NCBI GenBank assembly: GCA_021781455.1
Contig: JAJXWV010000063.1
Span: 1 to 49,122 of the forward strand
Source of the DNA: Acidobacteriota bacterium
GTDB lineage: Bacteria; Acidobacteriota; Thermoanaerobaculia; Gp7-AA8
DNA: 49,122 nt
Direction: 5' to 3'
Below are positions 26,787-34,967 of this stretch, piece by piece. A program made the translations under genes and the position numbers. The notes beneath the pieces are model-generated. The model saw only the letters and a list, made by a program, of their open reading frames with translations. It ran no database searches and was not told the DNA's origin. The stretch's first letter is position 1; every line of letters starts with the position of its first letter.

Positions 26787-28011
26787 CAGCTTCATCAGCC
26801 GCGGCATCCGCCGCTGCTCGACGCCAAAGTTCCTGGCCTGGCTCGCTCCCTGGGCGGTCCTGCTCGGGTTAGGCGTGTTTGCCATCGGGCTCTGCCTGAT
26901 CAAGGGCCTCAATCAGACCAACATGGACAATCGCTTCGCCTTCGGCCTGTGGATCTTCCTCGACCTCACGGTCATCGCCCTCGGCGCCGGCGCGTTCTTC
27001 ACCGGATTCCTGCTCTACATCCTGCGGCGCGAGGAGCTGCGCGCCGTCATCAACAGCGCCGTGGTCATCGGCTTCATCTGTTACTCCGGAGCGGTGCTCA
27101 TCCTGGCGGTCGACGTCGGTCAGCCGCTGCGGGCCTGGTTCACCTTCTGGCATCCCAACGTGCACTCGATGCTGACCGAGGTCACCTTCTGCATCACCTG
27201 CTACCTCGGAATCCTGGCCATCGAGTACGCGCCGATCGTGCTCAAGAACCGGCAGCTGCGAGATGTCCCTTCATTCCTCCTCTTCGAGCATCAGCTGCAC
27301 AAGGTCATGCCGCTGTTCGCGGCGGTGGGAACGTTCCTGTCGTTCTTCCACCAGGGCTCGCTCGGCGGTCTGTACGGCGTGCTCCAGGGACGGCCGTTCG
27401 CCTTCCGCGACGGATTCGCGATCTGGCCTTCGACGTTCTTCCTCTTCATCCTGTCGGCGATCGCCACGGGGCCGGCCTTCGTGCTGCTGACCACGTGGAT
27501 GGTCTCGAAAATCTCGGGCAAGCAGCTGGTCCGCCACAGCGTGTTCGCGCTGCTGGCCCAGATCTCCGGCTGGCTGTTGATCGCGTACGTCGGACTGAAG
27601 AGCCTCGACACCCTGGTGTGGCTGAACGTGACCGCACCGCGCAGTGGCGTCAGCGCGATCCGCTTCTACGGCTGGCAGCCGTTCGCGAGCTGGATGCTGG
27701 TGGTGGAGATCGTGGTGCTCGGGCTTCTGCCCGCGCTGATCTTCCTCTCGCCGTCGCGGCGCCGCAGCACGCCCTGGCTGATCACGGCATCGCTGCTGGC
27801 CTGCGGAGGCGTGGCCGTCAACCGCTTCGTGATGACCATCCAGACGCTGGCCGTGCCGACGCTGAGGTTCGAGCCGTTCATGCTCTATTTTCCGAGCTGG
27901 CAGGAGATCGCCGCCTTCGTATTCGTGATTGCGTATGGCGTGATCCTCTACTCGTTGTCGTTCCGATACCTGACGCTGTTCCCGCAGGAGCGGGAGCTGC
28001 AGCAGCAGTGA
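26779..28011 (+). CDS. NrfD/PsrC-type quinone-reactive membrane subunit
   Basis: A 410-residue integral membrane protein with about ten helices, of the NrfD/PsrC/QrcD family that exchanges electrons with the quinone pool. Features include FGLWIFLDLTVIALGAGAFF in the second helix region, LAVDVGQPLRAWFTFWHPN, and FLSFFHQGSLGGLYGV. GTG 26779 is preceded by GAGGT and overlaps the ferredoxin stop. The open frame begins 30 bases earlier but without support. The second GcvH-like gene follows after ten bases. Confidence 0.92.
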   Translation: MDNSFISRGIRRCSTPKFLAWLAPWAVLLGLGVFAIGLCLIKGLNQTNMDNRFAFGLWIFLDLTVIALGAGAFFTGFLLYILRREELRAVINSAVVIGFICYSGAVLILAVDVGQPLRAWFTFWHPNVHSMLTEVTFCITCYLGILAIEYAPIVLKNRQLRDVPSFLLFEHQLHKVMPLFAAVGTFLSFFHQGSLGGLYGVLQGRPFAFRDGFAIWPSTFFLFILSAIATGPAFVLLTTWMVSKISGKQLVRHSVFALLAQISGWLLIAYVGLKSLDTLVWLNVTAPRSGVSAIRFYGWQPFASWMLVVEIVVLGLLPALIFLSPSRRRSTPWLITASLLACGGVAVNRFVMTIQTLAVPTLRFEPFMLYFPSWQEIAAFVFVIAYGVILYSLSFRYLTLFPQERELQQQ

Positions 28012-28021
28012 GGAGGCGCAA

Positions 28022-28852
28022 GTGTTTCCGGGAATCTACGACTTCCATTGGGACGCCGGGCACATCATCTTCCTGGGGATCTTCTACACGGTGCTGGTGA
28101 TCGTGGTGTCGACGATCGCCATCGCCATGCGGCGGGCCATCCTCGACTTCCGCGGCGAGCGCGCCGAGGCCCTGCGATGGCACGCAGACTTCGAGGATCT
28201 TCCCGACCGGTGGCGGCGCTGCAGGCACGAGCTCACCGGCGAGGTGGCCAGCCGCGTCTGCCCGAACGCGTTCGACTGCCGGCACTGCACGGAGCATCCG
28301 AAGTTCGTCGCCGCGCGCACCCCGTCCACGCTGGCGGCGACTCACGGCGCGGTCGTGGCCGGCTTCGCCGTTCCGGCCGACCGCCTCTACCACCGCGGCC
28401 ACACCTGGGTGCGTCAGGACGACTATGGCGTGCTGACCATCGGTCTCGATGATTTCGGTGCCCATCTCCTCGGCACGCCGGACGAGATCCGGTTGCCGAG
28501 GATCGGATCGCACGTCGTCACGAACGGCACCGGATGGCGGGCGAAGAAGAACGGCGTGGCCGTGCGCATCCTCGCTCCCATCGACGGCGAAGTGGTCGAC
28601 GTCGGGGGTCCGGACAAGGGCTGGTACCTGAAGGTCAGGCCGGACAATCCGCCCGACACGCGCCATCTGCTCACCGTGACGGAAGCCAAGCTGTGGATGT
28701 TGCGCGAGCTCGAGCGGCTGCAGACGTCGGTGGCCACCGAAGGAGTGGGCGCCGCCCTGGCCGACGGCGGCCTGCCGGTGGAAAACCTGTCGGAAGCGAT
28801 CCCGGCGGACCGGCGCGATGCCGTGATGGGGATGATGTTCCTGAACGCATAG
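28022..28852 (+). CDS. Membrane-anchored GcvH-like protein without lipoyl lysine
   Basis: A 276-residue protein with one N-terminal membrane helix (about residues 14-36), a cysteine motif (C67-x12-C80-x5-C86-x2-C89, within RVCPNAFDCRHC), and a GcvH fold (about 117-225) opening with YHRGHTWVRQ. The position of the lipoyl lysine is Gly178 in KKNGVAVRILAP, the same substitution as in the other GcvH-like protein of this cluster. A helical C-terminal tail follows. GTG 28022 follows GAGGAGG. It is the last gene of the cluster. Two lipoate-less homologues flanking one respiratory complex suggest an assembly or structural role, but none is established. Confidence 0.82.
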   Translation: MFPGIYDFHWDAGHIIFLGIFYTVLVIVVSTIAIAMRRAILDFRGERAEALRWHADFEDLPDRWRRCRHELTGEVASRVCPNAFDCRHCTEHPKFVAARTPSTLAATHGAVVAGFAVPADRLYHRGHTWVRQDDYGVLTIGLDDFGAHLLGTPDEIRLPRIGSHVVTNGTGWRAKKNGVAVRILAPIDGEVVDVGGPDKGWYLKVRPDNPPDTRHLLTVTEAKLWMLRELERLQTSVATEGVGAALADGGLPVENLSEAIPADRRDAVMGMMFLNA

Positions 28853-28853
28853 G

Positions 28854-28950
28854 AGTGCGGGCGTCCCCCCGCACAAGGAGTGCGGGCGTCCCGCCCGCAA
28901 CCGCCGGGCGTCCTCGCCCGGCGGTGAAGGTTCCGCCCGCACGGGTGCCC
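28854..28950. repeat. Cluster of GC-rich palindromes
   Basis: Several copies of GTGCGGGCGTCC and its complement, together with CCGCCGGGCG...CGCCCGGCGG, form overlapping hairpins straight after the redox cluster. They match those at 9105-9153. They may end transcription of the cluster, although there is no T run. Confidence 0.65.
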
Positions 28951-28964
28951 GGAATTTACACACA

Positions 28965-28984
28965 GTGCATGCGTTTTGATGCAC
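28965..28984. promoter_or_regulatory. Possible antitoxin operator GTGCAT-N8-ATGCAC
   Basis: A 6-bp inverted repeat with an 8-base spacer sits directly before the antitoxin start codon. Its position fits autoregulation by a ribbon-helix-helix antitoxin. Inferred only. Confidence 0.35.
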
Positions 28985-29218
28985 ATGGCATCCTTGCAGA
29001 TCCGCGACATCCCGGCTGAGCTCTATGAAGCGCTGACCGAACGCGCCAGACGGAACCGGCGGAGTCTCGCGCAGCAGGCCGTGACGGACCTGTCGCGAAT
29101 CGACGAGCTGGAAGCGCGCAAGCGTCGTGACCTCGCCGTCGAACGCCTTCGCGGCATTCCATCGCGACGGATCAAGCTGGACCCTGTTCGCATCGTGCGC
29201 GCGGATCGCCAGCGATGA
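28985..29218 (+). CDS. FitA/VapB-type ribbon-helix-helix antitoxin
   Basis: A 77-residue protein with an N-terminal ribbon-helix-helix domain (MASLQIRDIPAELYEALTER, then RNRRSLAQQAVTDL) and a basic C-terminal tail expected to wrap the toxin. It should neutralise the adjacent PIN toxin and repress the operon. ATG 28985 was chosen; ATG 28979 adds two residues, and no ribosome site is visible for either. Its stop overlaps the toxin start as ATGA, the usual arrangement for such pairs. Confidence 0.85.
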   Translation: MASLQIRDIPAELYEALTERARRNRRSLAQQAVTDLSRIDELEARKRRDLAVERLRGIPSRRIKLDPVRIVRADRQR

Positions 29219-29625
29219 GAATCGTCCTCGATGCCTCGGCGGCTCTGGCGGCCGTCGTCGGCCGGTCCCCGGCCGCCGGCGTGCTCGATGTCCTGGCGAG
29301 CGCGTCGATCGTTCTCGCTCCGGACCTTTTCGCATCGGAGATTGCAGACGGGCTGTGGAAGTACGTCTCCGCTGGTGAGCTCACGGGCGACCAGGCGTCG
29401 ACCGCGCTGGATGCCGCACTCGACCTCGTCGAGCGCCTCGTCCCCACGTCCTCGCTCGCGCAGGAAGCCTTGCGCGAGGCCACTCACTATCGGAATGCGG
29501 TCTACGACCTCTGCTACGCAATCGCCGCCCGCCGCGAGGGATGCGCGGTGCTCACGCTCGACCGCCGGCTGCAGACTCTCCTCAAGAAGATGGGTATTCC
29601 GGTCGCCGCGATCAAGAAACCGTAG
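29215..29625 (+). CDS. vapC: VapC-type PIN toxin
   Basis: A 136-residue PIN-domain ribonuclease. Acidic residues of the active site are visible in IVLDASAAL (Asp6), the SEIADGLWKY segment, YRNAVYDLCYA and VLTLDRRL. Length is typical for VapC. It overlaps the FitA-like antitoxin by four bases. The RNA target is unknown; VapC proteins often cut tRNA or rRNA. Confidence 0.9.
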   Translation: MRIVLDASAALAAVVGRSPAAGVLDVLASASIVLAPDLFASEIADGLWKYVSAGELTGDQASTALDAALDLVERLVPTSSLAQEALREATHYRNAVYDLCYAIAARREGCAVLTLDRRLQTLLKKMGIPVAAIKKP

Positions 29626-29669
29626 GCTCGGGAGAACAGTTCCACCGGGACGCTCGCCACTGGAGGTCG

Positions 29670-29730
29670 TGTTCGTTTGCCCTTCTCCCCCGCCCCAGGG
29701 AAGAGGTGCCGAAGGCGGATGAGGTGTGTT
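29670..29730. repeat. Decayed fragment of the dispersed hairpin repeat
   Basis: TTCGTTTGCCCTTCTCCCCC followed by AGGTGCCGAAGGCGGATGAG matches the left half of the repeats at 3640-3835 and 30770-30945, with several differences and the right half missing. Confidence 0.7.
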
Positions 29731-29765
29731 TCTTCAGGAGCGAGACCCTGGGCGCTCTCCTGCTG

Positions 29766-29939
29766 CCGCGGGGCGTCGAAGGCGCGGAAAGAAACCATGG
29801 AAACGACGAACGAAAAGCCAGACGCCACGACTTCAATGGGCCGCGGCTTCGAAGCCGCGGAAAGGCGTCACTAACAATGGAGGAACGCATGACTCTTGAA
29901 GCGCTTCAATGGGGCCGCGGCTTCGATTGATCGCAAGAC
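29766..29939. CRISPR. Decayed CRISPR-like array remnant
   Basis: A repeat reading CTTCAATGGG followed by the perfect palindrome CCGCGGCTTCGAAGCCGCGG and AAAG (29831-29864) is followed 73 bases later by a second unit CTTCAATGGGGCCGCGGCTTCGA with a diverged 3' end (29904-29939). Upstream, CCGCGG...TCGAAGG-CGCGGAAAG ends exactly 73 bases before the matching point of the first unit (29791 versus 29864), which suggests a third, degraded unit. Both intervening spacers are 39 bases and unrelated. Repeat length (about 35), hairpin and period fit CRISPR, but no cas genes are in the window and only three units exist. Confidence 0.45.
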
Positions 29940-29967
29940 ACTTCCAAACGCGAGCCCTTTCCATCCG

Positions 29968-30414
29968 TCAACGCCATTGCGCCAGGTCGAAGCCTGATCG
30001 AAGTGGATCGAGGAATTGGACGCCTTCCAGACGGCGGCCGCTTGCAAAGTCTTCTGTGAAGATCGTCGGAACCTGATTGAGGCGGGCGGTGGCCCAGATC
30101 TGCGCGTCGTAGTAGCTCAGTTTGTGTTGCCGCACTCCCCGTGCGGCCTCCAGCACGATGAAACGGGTGAGGTCGAACACCGGAAATGCAATGGCCAGCA
30201 GCGATGCCTGAGCGAGCGCGTCGCCGATGGCGAGGATGGGACGAGTTCCCCGTGTGGTGGCGGCGATGAACTCGCCGAGGATCTGGCCACTGAGGCGCCC
30301 AAGGCCGCTTTCGATCAGCGTCTCGAGAACGGCGACCGCACGGGCATGCCTCACGTCGTCGGATCGAGAGTGGGCGTAGACGAGGATGTTGGTGTCGATC
30401 AGGACCTGGTCCAT
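29968..30414 (-). CDS. PIN-domain toxin (second VapC-type)
   Basis: A 148-residue PIN-domain ribonuclease with VLIDTNILVYAHS (first Asp at 7), ILGEFIAATTR (Glu), and the downstream KLSYYDAQIWATA acidic site followed by IFTEDF. It belongs to a different PIN subgroup from the toxin at 29215. Its start overlaps the end of the upstream antitoxin gene by 16 bases. Confidence 0.87.
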   Translation of the reverse strand: MDQVLIDTNILVYAHSRSDDVRHARAVAVLETLIESGLGRLSGQILGEFIAATTRGTRPILAIGDALAQASLLAIAFPVFDLTRFIVLEAARGVRQHKLSYYDAQIWATARLNQVPTIFTEDFASGRRLEGVQFLDPLRSGFDLAQWR

Positions 30415-30689
30415 CGGCCAATCCGATCCTCATAAAGCGAGTCGCGCTTCAGGCGGCCTCTGCGAGATGGGCCGGGCTTCGCCTCGAGCGAGCGAATGAA
30501 CGCCAGGAGCTTGCGACCCGCTTCAGGGTCCGCCACGCGGGATGCGCGGGCCGGCCCGGCGGTCTCGGACTGGTCGAGGATCTCGCGGATGATTTCCGCT
30601 TCAGTGACTCCCCCCTGCCGGGCTCGTCGCTTGAGCAGTCGATCGTGTCGCTGCTCGAGATAGACCTGCTTGCGGATCATGCGGCTCAT
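30399..30689 (-). CDS. CopG-like ribbon-helix-helix antitoxin
   Basis: A 96-residue protein with MIRKQVYLEQRHDRLLKRRA and a GGVTEAEIIREILDQ helix typical of CopG/ribbon-helix-helix antitoxins, followed by a variable toxin-binding tail. ATG 30689 was chosen (ATG 30680 is possible). The frame is open further upstream, but that region contains the repeated operator-like sequence. It pairs with the overlapping PIN toxin downstream. Confidence 0.82.
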   Translation of the reverse strand: MSRMIRKQVYLEQRHDRLLKRRARQGGVTEAEIIREILDQSETAGPARASRVADPEAGRKLLAFIRSLEAKPGPSRRGRLKRDSLYEDRIGRWTRS

Positions 30690-30694
30690 GCTTA

Positions 30695-30715
30695 CATACA
30701 TCGTAGCATACATCG
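30695..30715 (-). promoter_or_regulatory. Direct-repeat operator CATACATCG-TAG-CATACATCG
   Basis: Two perfect 9-base direct repeats with a 12-base period lie 5 bases upstream of the antitoxin start. About one helical turn of spacing suits cooperative binding by a ribbon-helix-helix repressor, so autoregulation is likely. The AT-rich composition also suits the promoter. Confidence 0.55.
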
Positions 30716-30769
30716 CGCCCGTGACCGGGAACGATCGCCGCTGCCGCTTCTCCGAGATCCCTCGCTGAC

Positions 30770-30945
30770 TTTCCAAGAAACTCTCAGTGTATATGCGGGC
30801 TCTGGCGTTCGTTGCCCTTCTCCCCGCCGCAGCGGGGAGAAGGTGCCGAAGGGGGATGAGGGGCCTTTCTCTCGAACAAGAACGAGACCCCTCACCCCGG
30901 CCCTCTCCCCGCTGCGGCGGGGAGAGGGGGAACGATCGAATCGAA
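30770..30945. repeat. Dispersed hairpin repeat, copy B
   Basis: Nearly identical to 3640-3835, in the same orientation, including TTCCAAGAAACTC, TATGCGGGCTCTGG and both GGGGAGAGG-type hairpins. It lies between the antitoxin gene and the end of the response-regulator gene. Confidence 0.85.
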
Positions 30946-30949
30946 CGTC

Positions 30950-31005
30950 TCGCGTCTCCGGTGTCGCGTCTCCGGTCTCGCGTCTCCGGTGTCGCGTCTC
31001 CGCGA
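30950..31005. repeat. Four copies of TCGCGTCTCCGGTG
   Basis: A 14-base unit (two related heptamers, TCGCGTC and TCCGGTG) is repeated four times with small changes in the last positions. It directly follows dispersed hairpin repeat B. No inverted partner array was seen. Nothing else recognisable in 30716-31092. Confidence 0.85.
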
Positions 31006-31092
31006 CTCGAGTGCTCGGGGACGACAAGGGCGCGCGCACCGCTCGTGATCTCTGCACAGCCTCTCAGCTGCGCCCGGAACGCCCGCGCTCCC

Positions 31093-32445
31093 TCACCGCT
31101 CGATGGCGTACTTCTTCATCCGGTCGTACAGCGTGGAGCGATCGATGCCGAGGCTCGAGGCGGCTTCCTTGATGTTGCCGTTCGTCCGGCGGAGCGTCGC
31201 CATGATCACCTGCCGCTGCACGTCGTCGAGCAGCACGTTGTCGGGCGCCACCCATCCGTTGGAGGTCTTCGCCTGCTGCAGGAATCCGAAGTCCTCCTCG
31301 GTCAGCACGTGCGTCCTGGCCGTGACCAGCGCGCGCTCGACGGCGTTCTCCAGCTCGCGCACGTTGCCGGGCCACTCGTGGTCGAGCAGCAGCTTCAGCG
31401 CGCTCTCCGAGATCTCGTGCACGTCTTTTCCGAGCTCGTGCGACAGCCGGTCCAGGAACGAATGCGCCAGCAGCGGGATGTCCTCGCGCCGGTCGCGCAG
31501 CGGCGGGATCTGGATGGTGATCACGTTGAGCCGGTAGAAGAGGTCGTCGCGGAACGTTCCCGCCGCGACCGCCTCCTGAAGGTTGACGCGCGTCGCTGCG
31601 ATCGCCCGCACGTCCACTTTCACTTCCTCCCCTCCGCCCACGCGGAAGAACGAGCGCTCCTGCAGGACGCGCAGGAGGTCGACCTGCAGCTTCGGGGAGA
31701 TGTCGCCGATCTCGTCGAGGAAGATCGTGCCGCCATCGGCCATCTCGAACTTGCCGCGCTTCCGGTCGTTCGCTCCCGTGAACGATCCCTTCTCGTGGCC
31801 GAACAGCTCCGACTCCAGCAGCGTCTCCGCCAGCGCCGCACACGACACCGCCACGAACGGCTTGTCGGCGCGATTGCCCGAGTAGTGGATGGCCCGCGCC
31901 ACGAGCTCCTTCCCGGTTCCGCTGCCGCCCAGGATCAGCACCGTGCTGCGCAGACTGGCGATGTCGCGGATCAGGTCGAAGATCTCGACCATCTTCGGGT
32001 TCTTGGAGACGATGTCGTGAAAGCTGTAGTGCTTGGACAGCTTCTTGCGCAGGATCAGGTTCTCGCGCTGCAGGTTCTTCACCTTGATGATCCGCTCGAC
32101 GAGCAGCGAGATCTCCTCGGGGCTGCACGGCTTGACCACGTACTCCTGTGCGCCTTCCTTCATCGCCGTGATGGCGGTGTCCACCGTGGCGTAGGCGGTC
32201 ATGATGATCACGGACGCATCCGCATGCCGCTTGCGGATCTCCAGCATGGTCTCGATGCCGTCGATCCCGGGCATCTTCAGATCGAGGAAGTAAATCGCGT
32301 AGTCCCTGACCGCCGCCTTGGCGAGGGCCTCCTGTCCCGAGGCCGCGGTTTCGACCGAATACCCGTCCTCGGCCAGCCATTCCGCGAGCGACTCGCGCAT
32401 GACCGGCTCGTCGTCGACGACCAGGATTTCCCAATGCTTTCTCAC
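31093..32445 (-). CDS. NtrC-family sigma-54 response regulator
   Basis: A 450-residue transcription activator. The receiver domain (residues 5-118) has phospho-acceptor Asp55 in YFLDLKMPG and Lys105. The AAA+ domain (about 140-375) has Walker A GGSGTGKE (173-180), the sigma-54 contact loop GSFTGA (220-225, Ser where most have Ala) and [12 protein letters not shown] Fis-type helix-turn-helix closes the protein ([20 protein letters not shown]). It would activate sigma-54 promoters when phosphorylated by the partner kinase. Its start overlaps the archaemetzincin stop by four bases (32442-32445), so the three genes form one operon. The nearby redox cluster is a plausible target. Confidence 0.95.
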   Translation of the reverse strand: MRKHWEILVVDDEPVMRESLAEWLAEDGYSVETAASGQEALAKAAVRDYAIYFLDLKMPGIDGIETMLEIRKRHADASVIIMTAYATVDTAITAMKEGAQEYVVKPCSPEEISLLVERIIKVKNLQRENLILRKKLSKHYSFHDIVSKNPKMVEIFDLIRDIASLRSTVLILGGSGTGKELVARAIHYSGNRADKPFVAVSCAALAETLLESELFGHEKGSFTGANDRKRGKFEMADGGTIFLDEIGDISPKLQVDLLRVLQERSFFRVGGGEEVKVDVRAIAATRVNLQEAVAAGTFRDDLFYRLNVITIQIPPLRDRREDIPLLAHSFLDRLSHELGKDVHEISESALKLLLDHEWPGNVRELENAVERALVTARTHVLTEEDFGFLQQAKTSNGWVAPDNVLLDDVQRQVIMATLRRTNGNIKEAASSLGIDRSTLYDRMKKYAIER

Positions 32446-32999
32446 TTGATTGCCCCCGTCGTGGAAGTGTTGATGGCGTCGCGCAGCAGAGTCGCGCAGT
32501 CACCGCAGAATTCGGCTTGTTTCTCGTCGAGCAGCTGCAGGTTCGTGGACAGCCGCATCGTGCACAGCGGGTCGCTGCAGTGGGTTAGGCCGAAGCAGTG
32601 CCCGATCTCGTGCAGCGCCTCCTTGCGAACGCGCAGCAGGAACAGCGCGTGGTTGGGCGGAAGACCGTAGAACTCCTGGCGCAGGCGCGACAGCGACAAC
32701 ACCGCCGCCGGCCCGTTGAGCTGCGCCTGGCCGTAAACGAACGACAGCATGGGGATGAAGATGTCGTGATCGGTGATCACCATCAGCTTGAGGGCGTCGG
32801 CGGGCCTGCGGTCGAGCGCCTCGCGCAGCACGAGAGTCGAGCTGTATTGATTGCGCGCCGCGTCGTACGCGTATTCCGGATCGGGAAACGGCCCGAGGCG
32901 GCGCGTCTCCATGCCGAACGTCGTTGACAAGCACACCTCCGCGTACGCAATGGCCTCTTCCTCCGCCGGTCCGGCCGCGGCCACCGCGATCACGGCCAT
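32442..32999 (-). CDS. Archaemetzincin (zinc metalloprotease)
   Basis: The 185-residue protein has the full archaemetzincin signature: HEIGHCFGLTHC (His130, Glu131, His134, His140) followed by C146 and M148, and a later CGDC (165-168) that completes the structural zinc site. This makes it a predicted zinc-dependent peptidase. There is no signal peptide, so it is likely cytoplasmic. It is placed between a sensor kinase gene (3-base gap) and its response regulator gene (4-base overlap). This suggests it acts in, or is controlled with, that signalling pathway. The substrate is unknown. Confidence 0.93.
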   Translation of the reverse strand: MAVIAVAAAGPAEEEAIAYAEVCLSTTFGMETRRLGPFPDPEYAYDAARNQYSSTLVLREALDRRPADALKLMVITDHDIFIPMLSFVYGQAQLNGPAAVLSLSRLRQEFYGLPPNHALFLLRVRKEALHEIGHCFGLTHCSDPLCTMRLSTNLQLLDEKQAEFCGDCATLLRDAINTSTTGAIK

Positions 33000-33002
33000 C
33001 GC

Positions 33003-34622
33003 TCAGACCCCGGCGGCCAGGACCGCCCCGTTCTCGACCTCCACCGTCTTCACGGGAAGCGTGACCTGGAACGTGCTCCCCTGGCCGACCTTGCTCTCGA
33101 CCTCGATGTCTCCGCCGTGGGCCTCGATGATTCCGTAGACCACGGCCAGCCCCAGGCCGACTCCCTTCCCTTCTTCCTTGGTCGTGAAGAACGGGTCGAA
33201 AATCTTGCGAATCACTTCGGGCGGCATGCCCGAGCCGCTGTCGGTGACGTCGAGCGTCACCGACTTGCGGTCCGACGACGGCCGCGACCGCACCGTCACC
33301 GTCCCTCCGCCCTTGATCGCCTCCGCCGCGTTCATCACCAGGTTGATCACGACCTGCTGGATCTGCGACTGGTCGCAATGGATCTTCGGAACGTCCTCGG
33401 CCAGATCGAGGTGGAGGTCCACGTTCGACAGCTGGAGCTTGTGGGCGAGCAGCGAGACCGTGGTGCGCACGATCGCGTTCAGGTCGGCGTCGCTGGTCTG
33501 CGGCTTCGACCGTCGCGAGAACGACAGCAGGTCCGAGACGATGCGCCCGACCCGCGCCGTCTCCGACGAGACCTGGCCGAGGTAGCGGCGGAAGTCGGGC
33601 ACCCGGTTCGGAGGGATGCCGTCGTCCTTCAGGACGCGCTGCATCAGCATGGACAGGTTCAGCACGCCGGAGATCGGATTGTTGATCTCGTGAGCGACGC
33701 TCGCGGCGAGCTGGCCGAGCGACGCCAGGCGGTCGGTCTGCACGAGCTTCTGCTGCGCGCTCCGCAGCTGACGCGTGCGCTCCTCGACCTTGTTCTCGAG
33801 CTTCGCCGTGAACTCCTCGTTCTCGGCCCTGGACGCCTGGAGGCGTTCGCGCATGGTGTTGAACGAGTGCGCCAGCTGGTTGAGCTCCTCGCTGGAGGTG
33901 ATGGCGATCGGGTGGTCGAGCTGCATCTCGCTGATGGCCTTCGTCGCCCCGATGAGCTTGAGGATCGGTTTCTCGACGAAGCGGCCGGTGAAGAAGACGA
34001 GGAACACGCCGATCATCAGGATCTCCAGAATCGTCATCACGGCCGTGCGGGTGCGGAGGTTGCGCATCTCGTCGTCGACGTGGCTGGCGTCGATGGTCAG
34101 GTCGAGGACGCCCAGGACGCTGACGCTGGCCGGGTGAGCGTGGCAGCTGGCGTTGGCGCAGGAGGGCTCGTTGTAGATCGGCGTGATCATGGCCAGCGTG
34201 CGATGGCCGTCGGGCGAGCGGAAGGTCCGGGCGCGGGAAGGAGCGTCGATCTTGACCAGCGGCGTCGAAGATTTCGAGTGACAGGGCGTGCAGACTTCGG
34301 CGCGCTCGTCGAGGTGCAGCTTCTCCTGCTGTGCGGTGGAGAACATCAGCACGCCGTCCTTGTTGAACATGCGGATCTTCTCGACGCCCTGTTTTTCGGC
34401 GATGGTCTTCATGACCGTGTAGGCGTCGTCGCGGCGGTCGGCGAGCATGGCCTGCCAGGTCGCGCTGGTGATGCTGCGGGAGAGCTGATCGGCACCGCGG
34501 GTCATGCTCTCGAGGAGCTGCTTCTCCTGGTCGTGGATGTTGATCCAGAGCGTGGCGGCCTTGACGCCGAGCACGAGGAGCGCAACGGAGAGGATCAGCT
34601 TTGTGGCAAGGCGTCGTGGCAC
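33003..34622 (-). CDS. Sensor histidine kinase with c-haem sites in its periplasmic domain
   Basis: A 539-residue membrane kinase. Transmembrane helix 1 is at about residues 6-27, a periplasmic domain at 28-193, helix 2 at about 194-212, then HAMP, a coiled coil, a HisKA domain with phosphorylated His311 in [10 protein letters not shown], and an HATPase domain ([28 protein letters not shown]). The periplasmic domain carries CTPCH (111-115), a standard haem-c motif, and CANASCH (155-161), a CX4CH motif of the kind seen in some cytochromes c3. It probably senses redox state or a haem ligand. GTG 34622 with GGAGGT upstream is chosen over the longer open frame. First gene of the operon. Confidence 0.92.
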   Translation of the reverse strand: MPRRLATKLILSVALLVLGVKAATLWINIHDQEKQLLESMTRGADQLSRSITSATWQAMLADRRDDAYTVMKTIAEKQGVEKIRMFNKDGVLMFSTAQQEKLHLDERAEVCTPCHSKSSTPLVKIDAPSRARTFRSPDGHRTLAMITPIYNEPSCANASCHAHPASVSVLGVLDLTIDASHVDDEMRNLRTRTAVMTILEILMIGVFLVFFTGRFVEKPILKLIGATKAISEMQLDHPIAITSSEELNQLAHSFNTMRERLQASRAENEEFTAKLENKVEERTRQLRSAQQKLVQTDRLASLGQLAASVAHEINNPISGVLNLSMLMQRVLKDDGIPPNRVPDFRRYLGQVSSETARVGRIVSDLLSFSRRSKPQTSDADLNAIVRTTVSLLAHKLQLSNVDLHLDLAEDVPKIHCDQSQIQQVVINLVMNAAEAIKGGGTVTVRSRPSSDRKSVTLDVTDSGSGMPPEVIRKIFDPFFTTKEEGKGVGLGLAVVYGIIEAHGGDIEVESKVGQGSTFQVTLPVKTVEVENGAVLAAGV

Positions 34623-34764
34623 GGGACCTCCGGAGGAGGCGCGGCGCAAGTGGCCTGGCGCGACCGTGTGGGATTGTCCGGCACGGCTCGGCCCGACGCC
34701 GATGACGCGGGTCGCGCGGCAGGGGTGATGGAGGTCATGGGGAGGGTGGTCGCGCGAGAGCTCT

Positions 34765-34922
34765 AACCACAGAGGCAGAGAGGAAAGACGTGTCATCCTG
34801 AGAGACCCTGCGGAAAACCAGGGTCCGCGACTCCAGCCACTGAATCTTCACCACAGAGGCACAGAGACACCGAGGTACACTGAGTTTTTCTCTGTGAATC
34901 TCTGTGTCTCTGCGTCTCTGTG
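34765..34922. repeat. ACCACAGAGG copies and inverted octamer arrays
   Basis: AACCACAGAGG occurs at 34765-34775. At 34852-34875 three octamers (CACAGAGG, CACAGAGA, CACCGAGG) face TCTCTGTG, TCTCTGTG, TCTCTGCG, TCTCTGTG (34889-34922). It occupies the gap between the glycosyltransferase gene end and the kinase gene start. The word equals the terminal repeat of the composite elements at 2266, 42186 and 48651. Confidence 0.8.
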
Positions 34923-34967
34923 AGTGCTTGATTGGCGCCTAACTAAATCACCGAGACGCCGACAAAG

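Noticed and set aside
22336-28852. Glycine cleavage system genes
   Set aside because: No gcvT or gcvP is present, both GcvH-like proteins lack the lipoyl lysine, and the neighbours are respiratory subunits.
30787-32670. 627-residue plus-strand frame opposite the response regulator
   Set aside because: Shadow frame; its composition is His/Arg/Asp-rich and the opposite strand encodes a complete NtrC-type protein.
33117-34766. 549-residue plus-strand frame opposite the sensor kinase
   Set aside because: Shadow frame with no domain; the kinase motifs are on the minus strand.
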